From Edolisoma coerulescens (lineage: Eukaryota > Chordata > Aves > Passeriformes > Campephagidae), in contig VWZW01002582.1 in assembly GCA_013397115.1 (NCBI GenBank), forward strand, positions 434,773-498,772: 64,000 bases of DNA. Reading direction: 5' to 3'. The notes below the pieces were generated by a model. It saw only the letters and a list, made by a program, of their open reading frames with translations, had not been told where the DNA came from and searched no databases. The position numbers and the translations under genes are program-made. This document shows, one piece after another, positions 32,886 through 46,200 of the stretch (positions within the stretch are counted from its first letter, which is position 1; every line of letters begins with the position of its first letter).

Positions 32886-34987
32886 GCTGTGAGCAGAGGA
32901 GGAACAGGGCTGTTCCCACAGGGTTTGGAGCTGTGCCCCCTGTGCTGAGGAGTGGGGAGGGAGAGCAGAGCCCAAAGCCCCTGTGCATCCCCAGCCAGGC
33001 TCTTCCCTGAGCCTCCTCCAGCCAGACAGAGCAGCAATTTTGGTAAGATGCAATGGGCTGGTGCAGGGCCGTCAAATGCTGAGTGCATTTTTTTCCCCTC
33101 TCTAAATTGATGTGAAAATCTGGTCGGTTTATAACTACCAAACTGCAGCTGCAAAAAAGTCCTGACAAGTTTGTAATGACATCCCTTAATCTAATAATTG
33201 CAGGAACAAAGCCAATAAAAAAGAACTTGTCATTGTTTTGAACAACACAAGTTTAATATATTGGGAATTAAAGTTTGAGCTTAATGAGGAAAAGTGCTTT
33301 AGATGTAAACAACTGGTCTGAGTCAAAAGCCTGGGGATTTCAACAGGCCATTATCCAGCGCAGAGTGCTTTGAGGCCCGGCTGAGCTGTCAGAAGGCTTT
33401 ACAGCAGCTCCCAAACCGGTGTGCCCCAGCACGGGGAGGGGGGCGCAGCCCCTGCAGGACACCCCTGTCCCCTGCTCTCCGGGTGACGCCGGGGCGGCTG
33501 GAATTAGCGTAACTGATGGGAAATGTGGAGAGCAATCCCTGTTCGTGATAAACCGAGTACAAGCTACTGCTGTAGCTACGGATCCCTTTACCTTAAAGGG
33601 CATTTTATGGGGTGGCAGGGCCCGAGCAGCTCCACCTCGGTCTCTCCCCCTGGTGAGCCCCTGCACGGGGCTGGCTGGGGACGGGCTCGGAGGGAAGCCT
33701 GGGTTTTGGCAGAAGAGGTGAAAAGGTCGAAGTTCTGTGTTTAATTCCTTGGGGCTGGCCCGGGGTTTGTTCGGTGCCGATGTTTTTGCTGCTCCCGTGT
33801 CTCTCTGCGGGTGCACCCCGAGGGTACCAGGGAGAGCAGGGCTGATCCCTCTGCTTCCAGGCAGCCCAGGAGCCGGCCCGGGGTGCTGCTGGTCCCCGGC
33901 AGCACGGCAGCCTTGAACTGAGCCCCTCCAGGCACCCTGCGGGAATCTCCTGCTGGAGCCTCCTGGTTCACCCTGCCTTCCCAAAGTCTGCTCCATGAGT
34001 GTGGGAGGAGACCTGCTCCATGGCCAGCAGCCTGACCAGAGTTATTCAGGAGCTCTATGCTATCCTTTCTCTCAGTCCAGCAGTTTTTTCATCTCTGTAT
34101 CTCATTATTTTAGAACAGGAAGTTTAGAGCAAATTATGTGCTAATTATAGCTCTGCTTCACATCTACGTCTTCAGACTGTTACACTCAGGAATAAGAGTG
34201 TCAAAATTATGTTGAGAAATGAGAATGTGTCACAGGAAAAGAGCTCTTCCTTGTGCACATTTTAAATAAAATGTGTATTTTCTAAGTCATCATTTTGGCT
34301 AAGAAAATGATTCCTTAATGCTTTGCCTTAAGGAAAAATAGGTGAAGGTTTAGGGTTGAAGCCAGTAACAAAAACCTGGGTGCCAGGGTGGGATGAGTGG
34401 TTTCTTCAGGTGCAGGAAGGGCCATCAAAAAGCCTCTTGAAAGAATGGCTGCGGAAGGAAGGCACAAAAATACTGTGTTAGGAGTTAAATGGCACAGGCT
34501 GAGCTTATGGTCAGCCGTGGATTCTTCTGGTTCCATATGGTCATGATTGTTGAGGTGAGGGGAGTCCGACTGGCTCCTGGATGGTGAAACTTTTATTCTT
34601 TTGTGTGGAGGTTTTCTTCTCATCTGATCAGTTGGTTTGTAAATTAGAATGGAATCTAGGGAAGAGTTTCTTAAAGTTACTGGAGACTTTATCTTTAGAG
34701 CGAGTTAGCCTTGTGTTCATTGGAGTATTTGGACTCTGCAGGGAGGCACAGAGACTCCGGTGGGTGGTGTCCCTGTGCACGGTGGGGTTGGAAGGGGATG
34801 GTGAGTGCTGTGCTCCCTCCCAGCCCCTGTCTGAAGCCGGGTGCTGCTCCTCTCTCTGCAGCTGGTGACTCCTGCCCGTGCCTGTCCTGCAGAGGTCCAG
34901 CTGTGCTGGTGACCAGCTCCTCTCCTGGGTGAGGGTCTGCCTGGGCACTTGCACTTTTGGGTGATGGAGGTGCTGGTCAGGGGGAGT
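32886..34987. other. unannotated DNA, no gene seen
   Basis: Mixed-composition single-copy DNA. Positions 34060-34340 are AT-rich. A minus-strand frame of about 218 codons (33996-33340) is GC-rich and has no recognisable domain. Confidence 0.35.
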
Positions 34988-35129
34988 TCACCAATCCCAG
35001 ACTGGTTTGGGTTGGAAGGGACTTAAATCCCACCCAGTGCCACCCCTGCCATGGCAGGGACACCTCCCACTGTCCCAGGCTGCTCCAAGCCCTAATGTCC
35101 AGCCTGGCCTTGGGCACTGCCAGGGATGT
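34988..35129 (-). mobile_element. CR1: CR1 LINE 3' end, antisense
   Basis: Reads 'tcaccaatcccagactggtt', 'gggttggaagggacttaaat', 'ccacccagtgccacccctgcc', 'cactgtcccaggctgctccaa' and 'gccttgggcactgccaggga'. It is a clean reverse complement of a 140-bp CR1 3' end with little divergence, so relatively young. Confidence 0.94.
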
Positions 35130-36189
35130 GAGTTTGCCACTTGTCTGAACTTGTAAAGGAGTTTGGTTTTTTCTCTCTATAAAATGTGTGTGTGTTTATA
35201 ATTCCTCCTCTTGCAAACTGAGCACTTGACCAAGAGTGGGTCAGGTCCTCTAAGTCTCTGCTCATGTTAATGAGACCATGCCATTGGATTGCATAAACTT
35301 TGCATAATAAACACTGAAAATGAGCCTGAAGTCATCTAGTCTTGCCCTAAGGCACAATCAAATATAATGAAGCTGTTGTGACATCTCTTTAAAAATCTCC
35401 AGACACTCTAGAAAAGTCTTCAGGCCTGATCCTTGCTGTTGATGGTTTTTAAGGGGACTTTGCACGGGCAGGTGTGTGATTGGACACTTTTATGTACTCT
35501 CAGGGCTGTTTTTATAAGTATTTCTTTGGTATAAAATACTTTCAATTTGCACCTATTATCAGTATTCTCTGTAAATCCATATCTGCTGTTCATCTCTGCC
35601 GGGGCAATTCCCACACTGCTGCAGGAAGCAGAGGGCTTCAATTCCCATTTTTATGTTTATGGCTTGGTATATGGCTTTCCAGCCATATGTTTTTATGGAA
35701 GTAGGATAAATATGTACAGATGAGAGCTCTAAGTACTTGAAAGGCTGAAGTATCTGACTTTTGCTCCTGTAAGAGTGGCTTCTCCCCGTGTGAATGCATT
35801 TGGAGCCTGTTGTTCTCCTGGCAGAGGAGGAGAGGGGTTAACGCCCTGAGACGCTGCTGCTGCATAATGCATCAGGAGCTCACTTAGGACAAGTTTGGGT
35901 TTTCTTCCAAGGCAGAGTGCTGCAAAAGGCTTTTATGACTCAGTCCGTGGCTCAGCCACCTCATCGAGCACTTTATAGGAGTTTCCAGCCTGCAGGTAGC
36001 GAGTGCTGGAGGCAAAAGAAGCGGGAGCTGCATTGGGGCAGGTGGGAGGGAGCAGAGCCCCAAACACCCTTGGAAATTCGGAAAGAGCAGCCCCGAGTGG
36101 GCACGGGCTGGGCACAGCCCCCCAGCCCGTGAGGGGATGAACGGCACTGCTGAGCACAGTGGCACCTGCCCTCCTCTAAATGAGTTTAA
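35130..36189. other. unannotated DNA with a small hairpin
   Basis: Single-copy DNA, no gene recognised. An 8-bp perfect stem with a 4-nt loop (atatggct / agccatat) lies at 35669-35688. Confidence 0.4.
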
Positions 36190-36594
36190 AATTGAGGGGT
36201 CTGGAGGGGAGGCTAAGGAGGGCGCTTGGCTCGTTCCTCTCCTGGAGAAAAGGAGACCTCGGGGAGACCTCGGGGTGCTGCAGCTTCATCCCGAGGGGCA
36301 GCTCCGATTTCTGTCTCTGTGCCCAGGGACAGGACCCAGGGAGCGGCTGGAGCTGGGCCAGGGCAGGGTTTAGGTTGGATCTCAGGGAAAGGTTCTTCCC
36401 CCAGAGGGTGCTGGGCACTGCCCAGGCTCCCCAGGGAATGGTGACATTCCCAAAGCTGCCAGAGCTCCAGGAGCGTTTGGACAGCGCTGCCAGGGGCGCC
36501 CAGGGTGGGGCTGTTGGGGTGTCTGTGCAGGGCAGGAGCTGGATCACTGATCCCTGTGGGTCCCTCCCAGCTCAGGATGTTTTCTATCTGTGAT
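36190..36594 (+). mobile_element. CR1: CR1 LINE 3' region, about 400 bp
   Basis: One of the longer 3' copies. It contains 'gagaaaaggagacctcgggg', 'gggcagggtttaggttggat', 'ctcagggaaaggttcttccc', 'ccagagggtgctgggcactg', 'ggagctggatcactgatccc' and the tail 'gtccctcccagctcaggatg'. The last ORF2 codons should lie in its left part but are disrupted. A 13-bp duplication 'ggagacctcgggg' is visible at about 36250-36275. Confidence 0.92.
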
Positions 36595-36595
36595 A

Positions 36596-39126
36596 ACAGA
36601 AACTTATTCAAATCAGTTCCAGGGAATAATTGCAGCAATCATCACTGCTTGTGTTGTAAGGTGGGGCTTTGGCACACCCGGACCTTTAGGTTTAGCCCTC
36701 TTGGCCTTCAGCCAGATAGAAAAGGCTCTTGCACAAATCTCGTGCACCTCCCAGTCAAAAGGATGAGGAATAAACAACCCCCAGCCCTGCAAAGGGGCAC
36801 TGGTTATCTGGGGCAGCTCTCTGGTTGGTGCTGGGGGCTGCATGGGCCCCATCCTTCTCCTCCTGCAGGGAGTGGGATTCTCTGCCAAGGGGATGCAGGG
36901 TCCACCAAACCTAAACACCCTTTGTCTGCCCCAAAACAAGGAGTGAGAGGTGGTTGGCAGGCTCCCCTTGGCTGGAGCGGCCTCTCTCTGTATCACCAAA
37001 CACTGATGCTGCGGGAAGGTGTAAAACACAACCAAACACCCAGGAAACAACCAAAGGTACAGACAAAACCTCGGACAAACTGATGCTCTGGGAGCTGTGT
37101 GCTGAGTTCCTGTGGCTTTGTTCACAGATGGTTTTATTTAGCTCTGTGAGTTAGTGCAAAGTGATGAGAGAGAAACACTTGCTGGATAAATCATAGCACC
37201 AGAGCTGGGACTGTGTGAACTCTCCAATTAAACTTGACAACTCCTTAAAAAATTTAATCCCACAGATGCAATATGACAATTCCCAAAGTGCGGCAGGAAC
37301 GTGGAGTGTGGCGTTCTGCTGTGGGATCAGTGCTGTGCTTACACAGGAGCCGGTGCAGGGAACTCAGGGGGCACCGTGACGCAGGTGTGGCAGCCTGGGT
37401 GTGTCACGAGGGTGTAAATTACAATAATTTGGGATCTGAATGGTTACCAGGGGGTTTTAGTCTCCTTCCATTTCCCTGCTCAGTAAGGGCAGCTTCAGCA
37501 GGAGCTGACAGACTTCTCTTCCCAGAAAAATTAACCAGAGGAGGAACCAGGAAATGAGCTGTTACCTGTCACTGGACAACTGCCACTGGTTTTTCAAGTG
37601 CTCCTTAATTTAAGTCAAGTGTTATAAATTAAACCTTCCTGCAGTGGTGGGTTTGCCTCTCCCCAGGTACGGGGGATGCTCAGCTCTGTGATTAATTGGG
37701 CAGGTGGCGCTTCTTGCGTTTGGAGCCCACTTGAGAGCAAGCAATGAATTGTGCCAGAAGGGCTGGGTCTGTTTTCGCTGGTGGAGCAGATGAGATGGAT
37801 CATGAGCACAATCTCCTCACCTGTGGGACTCAGTCCCATCTCCCGTGCTTGATGAACTTGGCCCCTCCAGCTCAGAGCCCCAGGGGCTGCTCCCGGCAGC
37901 GAGCAGGGATGTGAGTGATGCTAATCTCAGCTCACTTCTCCTCAGACAGGAAAGGAAATGGGAAAAGGAACAAAACACCTCTGTGATTACAACATTTATG
38001 TGATAAAAGCACTTCTGTGCCTGTCAGTGTTTTAGTGCAATTTCTATGGGAAAGCTTTTTATTCTGCATAATACTTGAGTATGTGCAAAAGGAACCTCAC
38101 TGATCTCACCCTCCTCCACTCTGCATCTGAGGGGTTTGAAAAAGCGGTTGGGGACAGGGGGAATAGTTTCTTGTCATCCAAACACCATTGATCAGAAGGA
38201 ATTTGCCTCCTTCATTAGAGCTGTTCCAGGTGTTGAAAGAGGCCACAGGTGAGGGGCTCAGTGTACTTCTGGGCCAGAGACTGGTGCCAGAGGTGGGGAA
38301 AAGGACCATAATTTGGGCTTTGTTTTATTTTTTAATGGTCAAGCTACTTCATTTGAAATCCGAGTACAAAAATAAACCATCCCAAAATCATTATTTCATA
38401 GGCAAAAGCATCCTTTTCCTTGTTACATCTTTTCCTCCACCCTCATGCACCAATGTTGACTGAAATCTCACTATTTTCCAGCTGTTGGGGGAATGGTGTG
38501 AGGTCTGCTCCAAGTGCAGGAGTGCAGCAAGCAGCTCAAATCTGTGTTCAGCTTATGTTCAATTTACAGGTAGAAGTGCTGTGAAATACCTGCAGTCCCA
38601 AGTCCCTCTTTTCTGTATGATTATTTTAGATCTCATTTGTGTTAAATGGTATGTCTATACTTGCTCCTGAAGGTCAGGCATAGCAGCTGTATGACAAAGA
38701 GAGACCCAAAATTGTGATCAGGGTTTTGCACACTGCTGCAAACACAAAAGCAGCTGTGGGTGCATTTCACAACGGGCCCCTCGTGTTTACAGAAGCAGCC
38801 AGTGCTCCATGAGGTAACTGTGTGTAAGTTGGGGAGAATGAACTTGTTCAGCCACCTCCTTTTGATTATGTAGCAAAGTTTGGCATATCTTAGATTTAAT
38901 GACTTGGTAGCAATCAGGATAATTTGCCTATTTGGCACAGAGAATCGAAGATTAAAAACATTTTGTTTTTTTTAAATGCAGGATATGTTTTCAGTTGTGT
39001 ACTTGAAGTGTTTGTGGTTCTCCTTTCCCTGGCTCCTGGTGCCCCACTGCAGCTCGGGCTGGGATTGCACTGAGCCAGGTGTTTGCATTGGCAGGATCAC
39101 ACTTGTCAGGGACCTGTTCTGGTGAA
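36596..39126. other. unannotated DNA, no gene seen
   Basis: Single-copy DNA of mixed composition without recognised repeats or gene. The short frames on both strands have no supporting evidence. Confidence 0.35.
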
Positions 39127-39260
39127 ATCCTGGACTGGGTTGGGTTGGGAGGGACCTCAAAGCCCACCCAGTGCCACCCCTGCCAAGGGCAGGGACACCT
39201 CCCACTGTCCCAGGCTGCTCCAAGCCCCAGTGCCCAGCCTGGCCTGGAACACCGTGTCCA
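39127..39260 (-). mobile_element. CR1: CR1 LINE 3' end, antisense
   Basis: 'gactgggttgggttgggagg', 'gacctcaaagcccacccagt', 'ccactgtcccaggctgctcc' and 'cccagcctggcctggaacac' occur in the reversed CR1 order. It is about 134 bp. Confidence 0.92.
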
Positions 39261-40083
39261 GAAGGCCACTGCTGTGGCTTTGGGTGGACAAGGGGCTGCA
39301 GCCCCAGGGTGCACCTGGACACCGGGGTGGGACCCGGCTGCAGCGTGGGCAGTGTGTGCAGCAGTGAGGGACAACTGAACAGCAGGCACAAGAAAGGGAG
39401 GGGTTTGGGGCTGGTTCTCCTCGTGGGTGTGTGGCTTGTGCTGCTGGGGATGGCATCAGTGCCAGGGACATCGTACCTCGTTTCCAGCTCTGAAATGGGA
39501 GCGTGAGGCTCCGCAGTGACCTTGCTCAGAGCTGTCCTTGTGCTTCTGCAGCACACGAGGACCACGCTGCCACAGTCACTGGGGCACTTCCATGTCTGCA
39601 CTTGGTGATTAATTGCTGTAACCTACGCTTTAAAATGCAAAGGCAATTAAATAAATCTTTTAATGTTCGCTCCTTTTCATATGAACCAATAGATGTAAAA
39701 GTGTCTCTAAAGCCTTATTTATCTTGCATTAAATCAGCTGTAATTGTAAAAATATTCCATGGCATCTGTGATCCAAATGCTGTTGCTGGTTTGATCATTT
39801 CCAGTTGCTGTCTGGGTGCAAGGCTCTGCCAGGCACAGCTCTTTTTCATGAGCTCTGTGGCTGTGTAGCTCTGCTGGATCTGGATGTAACCACTACCGAA
39901 AAAAATGGAGACTGGGAGAGAGGAAAGCATGAAATGTGCTTTTTATGTGGCGATTTTAAGACCTCATAAAATTAAGTTTAATTTGTTTGGGCTGTTGATC
40001 TGAGCTGTGAGCCTGGCTTCGGGGTTCTTCTGTTTCTATTGAGCCTGGTGTTGCCCCCAGGGCAGATGTAAGAGATTCCCGTG
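39261..40083. other. unannotated DNA, AT-rich from 39600
   Basis: Between 39600 and 39970 the sequence is AT-rich and single-copy, with a plus-strand frame of about 120 codons (39503-39868). It looks more like conserved non-coding DNA than a gene. Confidence 0.3.
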
Positions 40084-40230
40084 GAATCACAGAGCCATTA
40101 AGGCTGGAAAAGCCCTCCAAGACAGAGTTCCCCAGCGCTGCCCAGGCCACCACTGGCCCATGTCCCCAGGTGCCCCATCTGGAAGCTTTTCAGCACCCTG
40201 GGGTGGTGGTTCCACCGTGGCTGCTCGGCT
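40084..40230 (-). mobile_element. CR1: CR1 LINE 3' end, antisense, diverged
   Basis: Starts 'gaatcacagagccattaagg', then 'ctggaaaagccctccaagac', 'agcgctgcccaggccaccac' and 'tttcagcaccctggggtggt'. The block order fits the subfamily with 'gttggaaaagacctctaaga' tails. It is more diverged than the 34988 and 39127 copies. Confidence 0.85.
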
Positions 40231-43200
40231 CCTTAAGGAACTTGCATGTGGGAGACAGAGGTATCCTTTCCTCAGAACAAAGCAAAAGCTACATTTAAAT
40301 GAGTTGAGTCTGAACCAAATGACCAAACCTGGGAAGATCAACACAAGGAGTGACCACCCCTCCTGACTTCCCACCCCTGTGTTTTGGGGAGCGCTGGCTT
40401 TGGGGACGGGCACAGCAGTGCTGGCTGGGTTTGCTGGGGACTCCCTGCCGGGTTCCCAAACCAGCTGGCTACCTCTGGCCTCCTTCCAGGGCCAGTGCTG
40501 CTCTGACCTGGCTCCAGCTTCCCAGAGTCCCTTTCCCCACACCTTGGTCACAGACGTTTCTGCCTTGGTGACCCTGCCCATCTCCTGCAGGTGTTTCTCT
40601 GCTCTGTGACTCTTCTCCAGGGAATCTCCTCAGTCTTCAAGGGCTGCTTAGTGTGTTTCAAACCTCTTTATTTCCCAAATCTGGGCTGGGGGCTGGACCT
40701 TTGCAGTTAAATTATTTACATTATGCACCACAATTCTTTTCTGAAGAGTTAAATAAAAAAATTAGAGGCTATTTTAACCCTCTCTGGGCCATAGTCCAGG
40801 GAAGAGTGGACCTTCAGTTTGCTTCCTCTTTCTCCTCCAAGATGTTTGTGGTTCTGAAATGAGTGGGTTTAGGCATCACAAGCCACAGTTCCCTGGAGCT
40901 CAGGAGAGGTAATGGCTCAGGGGTGGTGCTGCTGTTGTGAAGAGGCAACAAATATCACTAATATGCTTATTTTAGGGGGAAAAATATTCTGAAATAAAAA
41001 ATCCCCAGCATTGTTTAGGCCCTGGTGGTGATTGACTTCCTCTTGTGACGCCTACAAATTGAAGCATTAAAGATTTTATGAAGATGAGACAAGAATAGGG
41101 ACTTTGAGGAGAAAAGTGCTGGGTTTATTTCATAAAGGCTTTAGAACTGAGATTCCTCCCCATCTTTCTGCCTGCTCCCAGCCAGTACTTTGGACAGGAG
41201 GTTTGGGCTTCTGGGCTCCAGAGCAAAGGCTGGTGGTTAGAGTAGAGAAGCACATTTTAATGTGTACAGTTAATACTTCAGCTGTTACAGGAATGAGGTT
41301 ACTGCTCTTGTCTCTCCTGGTGCTGCTCTCCCAGTGAAGGCATGGAGGAAATTAGTGAATGAATTACAGAAAAGCCTCTCAGATTTGTGTAGGCTGACTC
41401 ATCAAATGCTTCATTTCTTTACTAGCAAAACCCCTTTGTTTCCAAGAAAAAAGCCTCCCAGTCCGGCTCAGTTGGGAGTTCCGTGTGGCTTGGTACGGAG
41501 TAGTTAATGGGAAAATATTTAATGGTTAATGATTCAATCAGTTAAGGATGAATAAATGATATCAGTGGAACTTACCACCCCTCTGAACTACTAAAAGTTA
41601 CTCAGACCCTTCCTACAAGTGGGGAGGTGACCTGGTTATGGGAAAATACTGGGAGGGTTTTTTTCCTTTTAATTCAAAGAGAACTCTTTGGAAAAGTCAG
41701 AAGAGCACAGTGGCCGTGGCTCTGCAGGGGACACCGGCTGCTTGGCAAGGTGCAGTTTTGGACTCGTGGTCCTAAGGACCCTTAACCCCCCTTTTCCTGG
41801 GTTTGTGGGACTGGAGGGGCTCAGGAAGCAGGAGGGGGAAATCCCATTCGCAGGACCTGTGTGCTGCCTTCCTCCCTCCTTGGGAGAGGATCCTTGTGTG
41901 ATGGGGTAAATCAGGCTGGAACTCCTCAGGAGCTGCCTCAGCTTTCCTGCAGCTGATAACACCCAGGAAACTTGCCTGGGTTGTCCTACCCTGTCAAGTC
42001 CCTGCATGAAAGATAGCTCTGTCCACAGGGGGCTTTGAAATGGCTCTTTGGCGTTGCTGTGATGTTGCTTTGATAAATATTATTTTTTTTTAATCAAAAT
42101 GTCTGGTAACTTTTTGTATTTCTGGCCTTTAAGTGCTGCCAGAGTGGGCTGTGAATCCCAAAGCTGATTGGGAATGGGGTTACTGAGCAGGCCCAAACGA
42201 GTGCTGAGGACTGAGTGGGTGAATTTACTCTGTGGGGATGAGATGTTTTCCCACAGCTTTAGGAGTGGTGCTGGAGAAGAAAGGGTTGAGCTGCAGCAAT
42301 GGGAATGGCCTGTGCAACATTCCCATATTGTGCCAGGATATCTGCTGCTTGGCCATGACTTTTTAACATACAGTTTATGGAACTGGGACATGAATTCAGC
42401 AGGAAACCCAGGAAGGGCGGGTTTCTTTGAAGTCCCCTGAGAGCCTGACCTGCACTTGCATTCTCACCTGGAATTGTGCACTTGGGGCAGCTCAGCCTGT
42501 GCTCCCAGCACACAGCAAAAATCTTTCAGCTCTGAAACTGATAGAAATATCAGTGACTTAAAGCAGCTCCTTATCCCCCTGCCCTCCTCTGTGCTGGATC
42601 CCGAGCAGGCTTGTAGCAGCAGGAGAGGAGCACATGGATCAAGTGTTCCCTTTGGATTTCTCCAGTTTATCAGGAACTCTGAATAATCCTGCTGGATTTC
42701 AGCCCTCGAGTCCTCCTTGCACGTGGAGAGGAGCACTCCCAGGGCAGGGAGCTGCTCCAGTGTTGGCTGGAGTGCTGGTTGAAGGGATTTGTATCTGTGA
42801 TCTTCATTTCATCTTCTGGCTAATAAAATTCCAGTTGCTTTTCCCATGGAGTGACACATCTGTGCTCATCATAAGCTTTCAGGTTAAAAAAAAAAATTAT
42901 GTGTTTCATTTCAAGTCAGTGGAGAGCTCTACAGCTTTGCCCAAATTTGTTCCTTTACCTGTAGATTCCCATAATATCTGTGGTGGGATTGGATCACCTT
43001 GTTCTAACAATTGATGTGAATGTGACAAGATTCAGATTGGTGCCTTATGGTGCCAGGATAATTTTGCTGTATTTCCCTGATTGCACCTTATTCTGTGTCT
43101 CCTGGAGTATCTTTGTTTTATCTCTCTGGTGATAATTGCAATCCCTTCCTCACGTGTTCATCATTCATTTGGGTTTGTTCAAATCTCTTTCAGGTTGCTG

Positions 43201-46200
43201 AAGCTTTTCCCTCCAAAGCTGATGTGAACTAAAAGCCTACTTTAGATGTCTAAGGCTAAATTACATTTGGTGATCCAGATAAAATCTTTTTTCTCTTTAA
43301 ACCAATTTTGGGAAGTAAATTCCTATCTATTGCTAGGTGGTTTTTTTTCCCCAAGCAGACTTCCCAGTTTGCTGCTTTTAGTTGCATTTTCCCTGAAAAT
43401 TCTGGAGGATGCTCAGCTGATTCTGCTGATGTTAAACACTCCTGTTAAAAGCTTTTGGTGTTACAAAAGTGAAAATGAAGTTAATACTGCAAACAGGGTA
43501 ATGGGAAAGGGGAGTATCTTGCATTTTACTGGAATTATGTGTAACTCCCCAAAACAGTGGAAGAAATCACTGCTGGTGTTTGAAGAATTGCTTCTTTTCA
43601 GCTGCTTTGATCCCAGACCAGGAGGTGAAGCTTGTGGTGGACTTGGGTTGTCCCTTTGGCAAGAGATGCAGCTGGAGGTGTCCCCACCCCAGGGCTTCCC
43701 CTGCGCCCCCCTGAGCGAGGCCTTGGGCAGGCTCCTGGGGGATGCAGATGTCCCACCCTGGGTCTGCCCTTGCCAAGCCCTGCTCTTCCAGCTGGGAATG
43801 AGCTGAGCTGTGTCCCGTGCAGCTGAACTGGGTGTGCACAAACTGTTCCCGGGCCCTTGGAAAACAAACCCACAGCTGGCACCCAGCTGCCTCTTCCTGC
43901 ACCCGTGGTGGGGACCCTGCAGTTGATGGAGCAGCTCCAGACCCATCCAGCCTGTGCTCGGGGTCTGGGTGTGCCACACTTCTTATCTCTGCAGGGACAG
44001 GCTGGCTTATCGCAGGAGGAGGTGGGGGGAATCTGGCAGAGCTGCCCCAGCACTGACTCAGTTCTGCATTTGGGAAAGTCGGTCCCATTCCCCATCCGCC
44101 TTCCCAGGGCTCTGCAGCGCTGCCTCCATCGCTGTCTGTGCCTGCAGGCTCCCCCTGCCCCTCTCTCTGGGGGTGCTGTGTCCCCTGGGCAGTCACTGTC
44201 CCTGCTTCGGGGTGCTCAGCAGGTGTGTAATGGGAAAGGTGTGCTGGACTGAGGGTGGGGCCTTCTGGGCTCTCCTGTATTCTCCCTTTAGCTCCAGCCA
44301 GTGCATTCCACTGCGAGTTCTTTCACCGGGAGCAGAGCCCGGCTGGTGTCACCCGGCTGGTGTGACCCCATTGCCCTGTGCTCCACCTAACCCTCACTGA
44401 GGCTTCGCTAGCCATGTTTGGGCTTGAGCCGTGCGTGGGACCCCGCTGTCGCTGTCCCCCCTCCCTTCCCGCTGTCCCTGCGCTCTGCAGGATGGGGACC
44501 AGCTCAGGAGCTGGGGGTGGCTGCGGCTCCTCGCTGGTTGGACAGTGGGGTTTCACGAGGGGTTACCTTGCTGTGACAGGGCAGTCCCTGCTCTTGCCCA
44601 TCCCTGCCCCTGTCTGGGTGCCTGAAGAGCTGTGTCCTCCCGTGTCCAGGCTCCAGCCCGGGTGGGTGTTGTGCCCCCGGCTTTTGCTCTGGGTGAAGCA
44701 GGGACATCACGCGGCTCCCACCCTCTGCCTGTGCCTTCGTGCAGGTCTTGGCCACAAGTGGCCCCGAGGGTGTTCCCCAGCCCAGCTGTGGAGGAATCCC
44801 TGGCACAGAGAGCGTGTGAGTCCTTCTAAAGATCTGGATTGCTCATTGAGCAAACCCGTGTGGGATCAGGAGCAAACAGAAGCGGGTTTGTACCTGCCCA
44901 GACAAATGCAGGTCATTACAAATGTGTTGTTCTTCATCCACATGGGGAAAAACAAGACAGGACAAAACAACCAGGAATGCAGGGCAATAAATCTGGGAGT
45001 AAATCATTCATTTACTCCTCTTAGGGAATAGGTTTTATTAAAAATGGCTTCTAATCTTTCTTTTGATAAGAAAAAGTAATGGTAGCTGTATATTATGTCT
45101 GCTGCTCAAAATCCAGATTTAGAGGGCACAGGGAGGGGGAAGTCCTTTGTAGGTTTGTATTTTATGTCCAATACTTATCTTGCTGCTGTTAACAATCAAG
45201 CCAAATTGCTGCCTCCACTGGCTGAAGGAATGCTCTGAGGAGAGCAAGGTTCTCTGCTGTTTCATTCCTTGGGCTGTATTTTACACCCTGAGAGCACACT
45301 GGTGAAAAGCTCACCCTGTTTTCTCCTGCAGGTTGTTATGAGTCATTCTTGGCCTTCTTTTTCCGAAGGTTCTGTGTAAAATCATGCTTCTTTATTTCAG
45401 CATCTCCTCCCTCAAGACTGTGTTGTAGGGCAGCATTTAAGCCCCAACATGAATGGGTGACTGGTGTGAATTACTCTGGCTCTGCTCCCTGGGTGTGGCA
45501 GGAAAGCAGAGCGTCCTCAGCTGAAGGTGCTGTTCAAACTTCCACGTATTCAAATGCTCTCGTTTATCTGCTGTGTTCATTTTCTGTGGCCAAAGACAGT
45601 TTATGGATCTTTGGGCAGTTCCTTGGCTGTTTTGGGTCAGTAACTTGGAGTCTGTCAGGAGTGACCTGTTTGGGGTTTGTCATGTCTGTGCCAGGCTCCC
45701 TGGGAGCCTCTGTGATTTTTTTGTTAGGAAGTATTAAAGATTGAGAGAAAATGTGTGTGAAGCCACCCCCGAGGGCTCCCAGCAAGGCAGAGCTGCTGTG
45801 GCAGCCACGGTGTGACCAAACCCGCTGAGCTCAGCGGCAGCTCTGCAGGTGCTTCAGGCACAAATAAGGGACACAGCAATTTCTTTTCCAAGAGATTTGG
45901 TTTCTTTTCCCCCCTAATTAAAATAATTAAATGGTATTTAATTGTAAGCCTTCATCTGAGTCTTTGTTGCGTCTCATTAAGTGATTTATTTGGATTATCA
46001 CATTTGTTTCCACCTTGTGTAGCGGGAGCAGCCCTGGCTCCTGCGTTTCGGTGTTGAGCACACCACGGAGCTGCTGAGCAGAGGCAGTAACCCGATAGTG
46101 ATGCAGATGTGGGTGATTTCCTAGTGCTGGTGATACCTGCCTCACGTGTGGCACCCGAAGGCTTTTACCTCTGTGTCTGGGCTGTGCCCTGCAGCTGAGG

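Noticed and set aside
35669..35688. 8-bp stem with 4-nt loop
   Set aside because: Too short to stand out from chance in 64 kb.
36180..36638. Frames of 120-140 codons on both strands
   Set aside because: They lie within a CR1 3' region.
43954..45031. Plus-strand frames of 130-217 codons
   Set aside because: No domain, moderately GC-rich, overlapping frames on the other strand.
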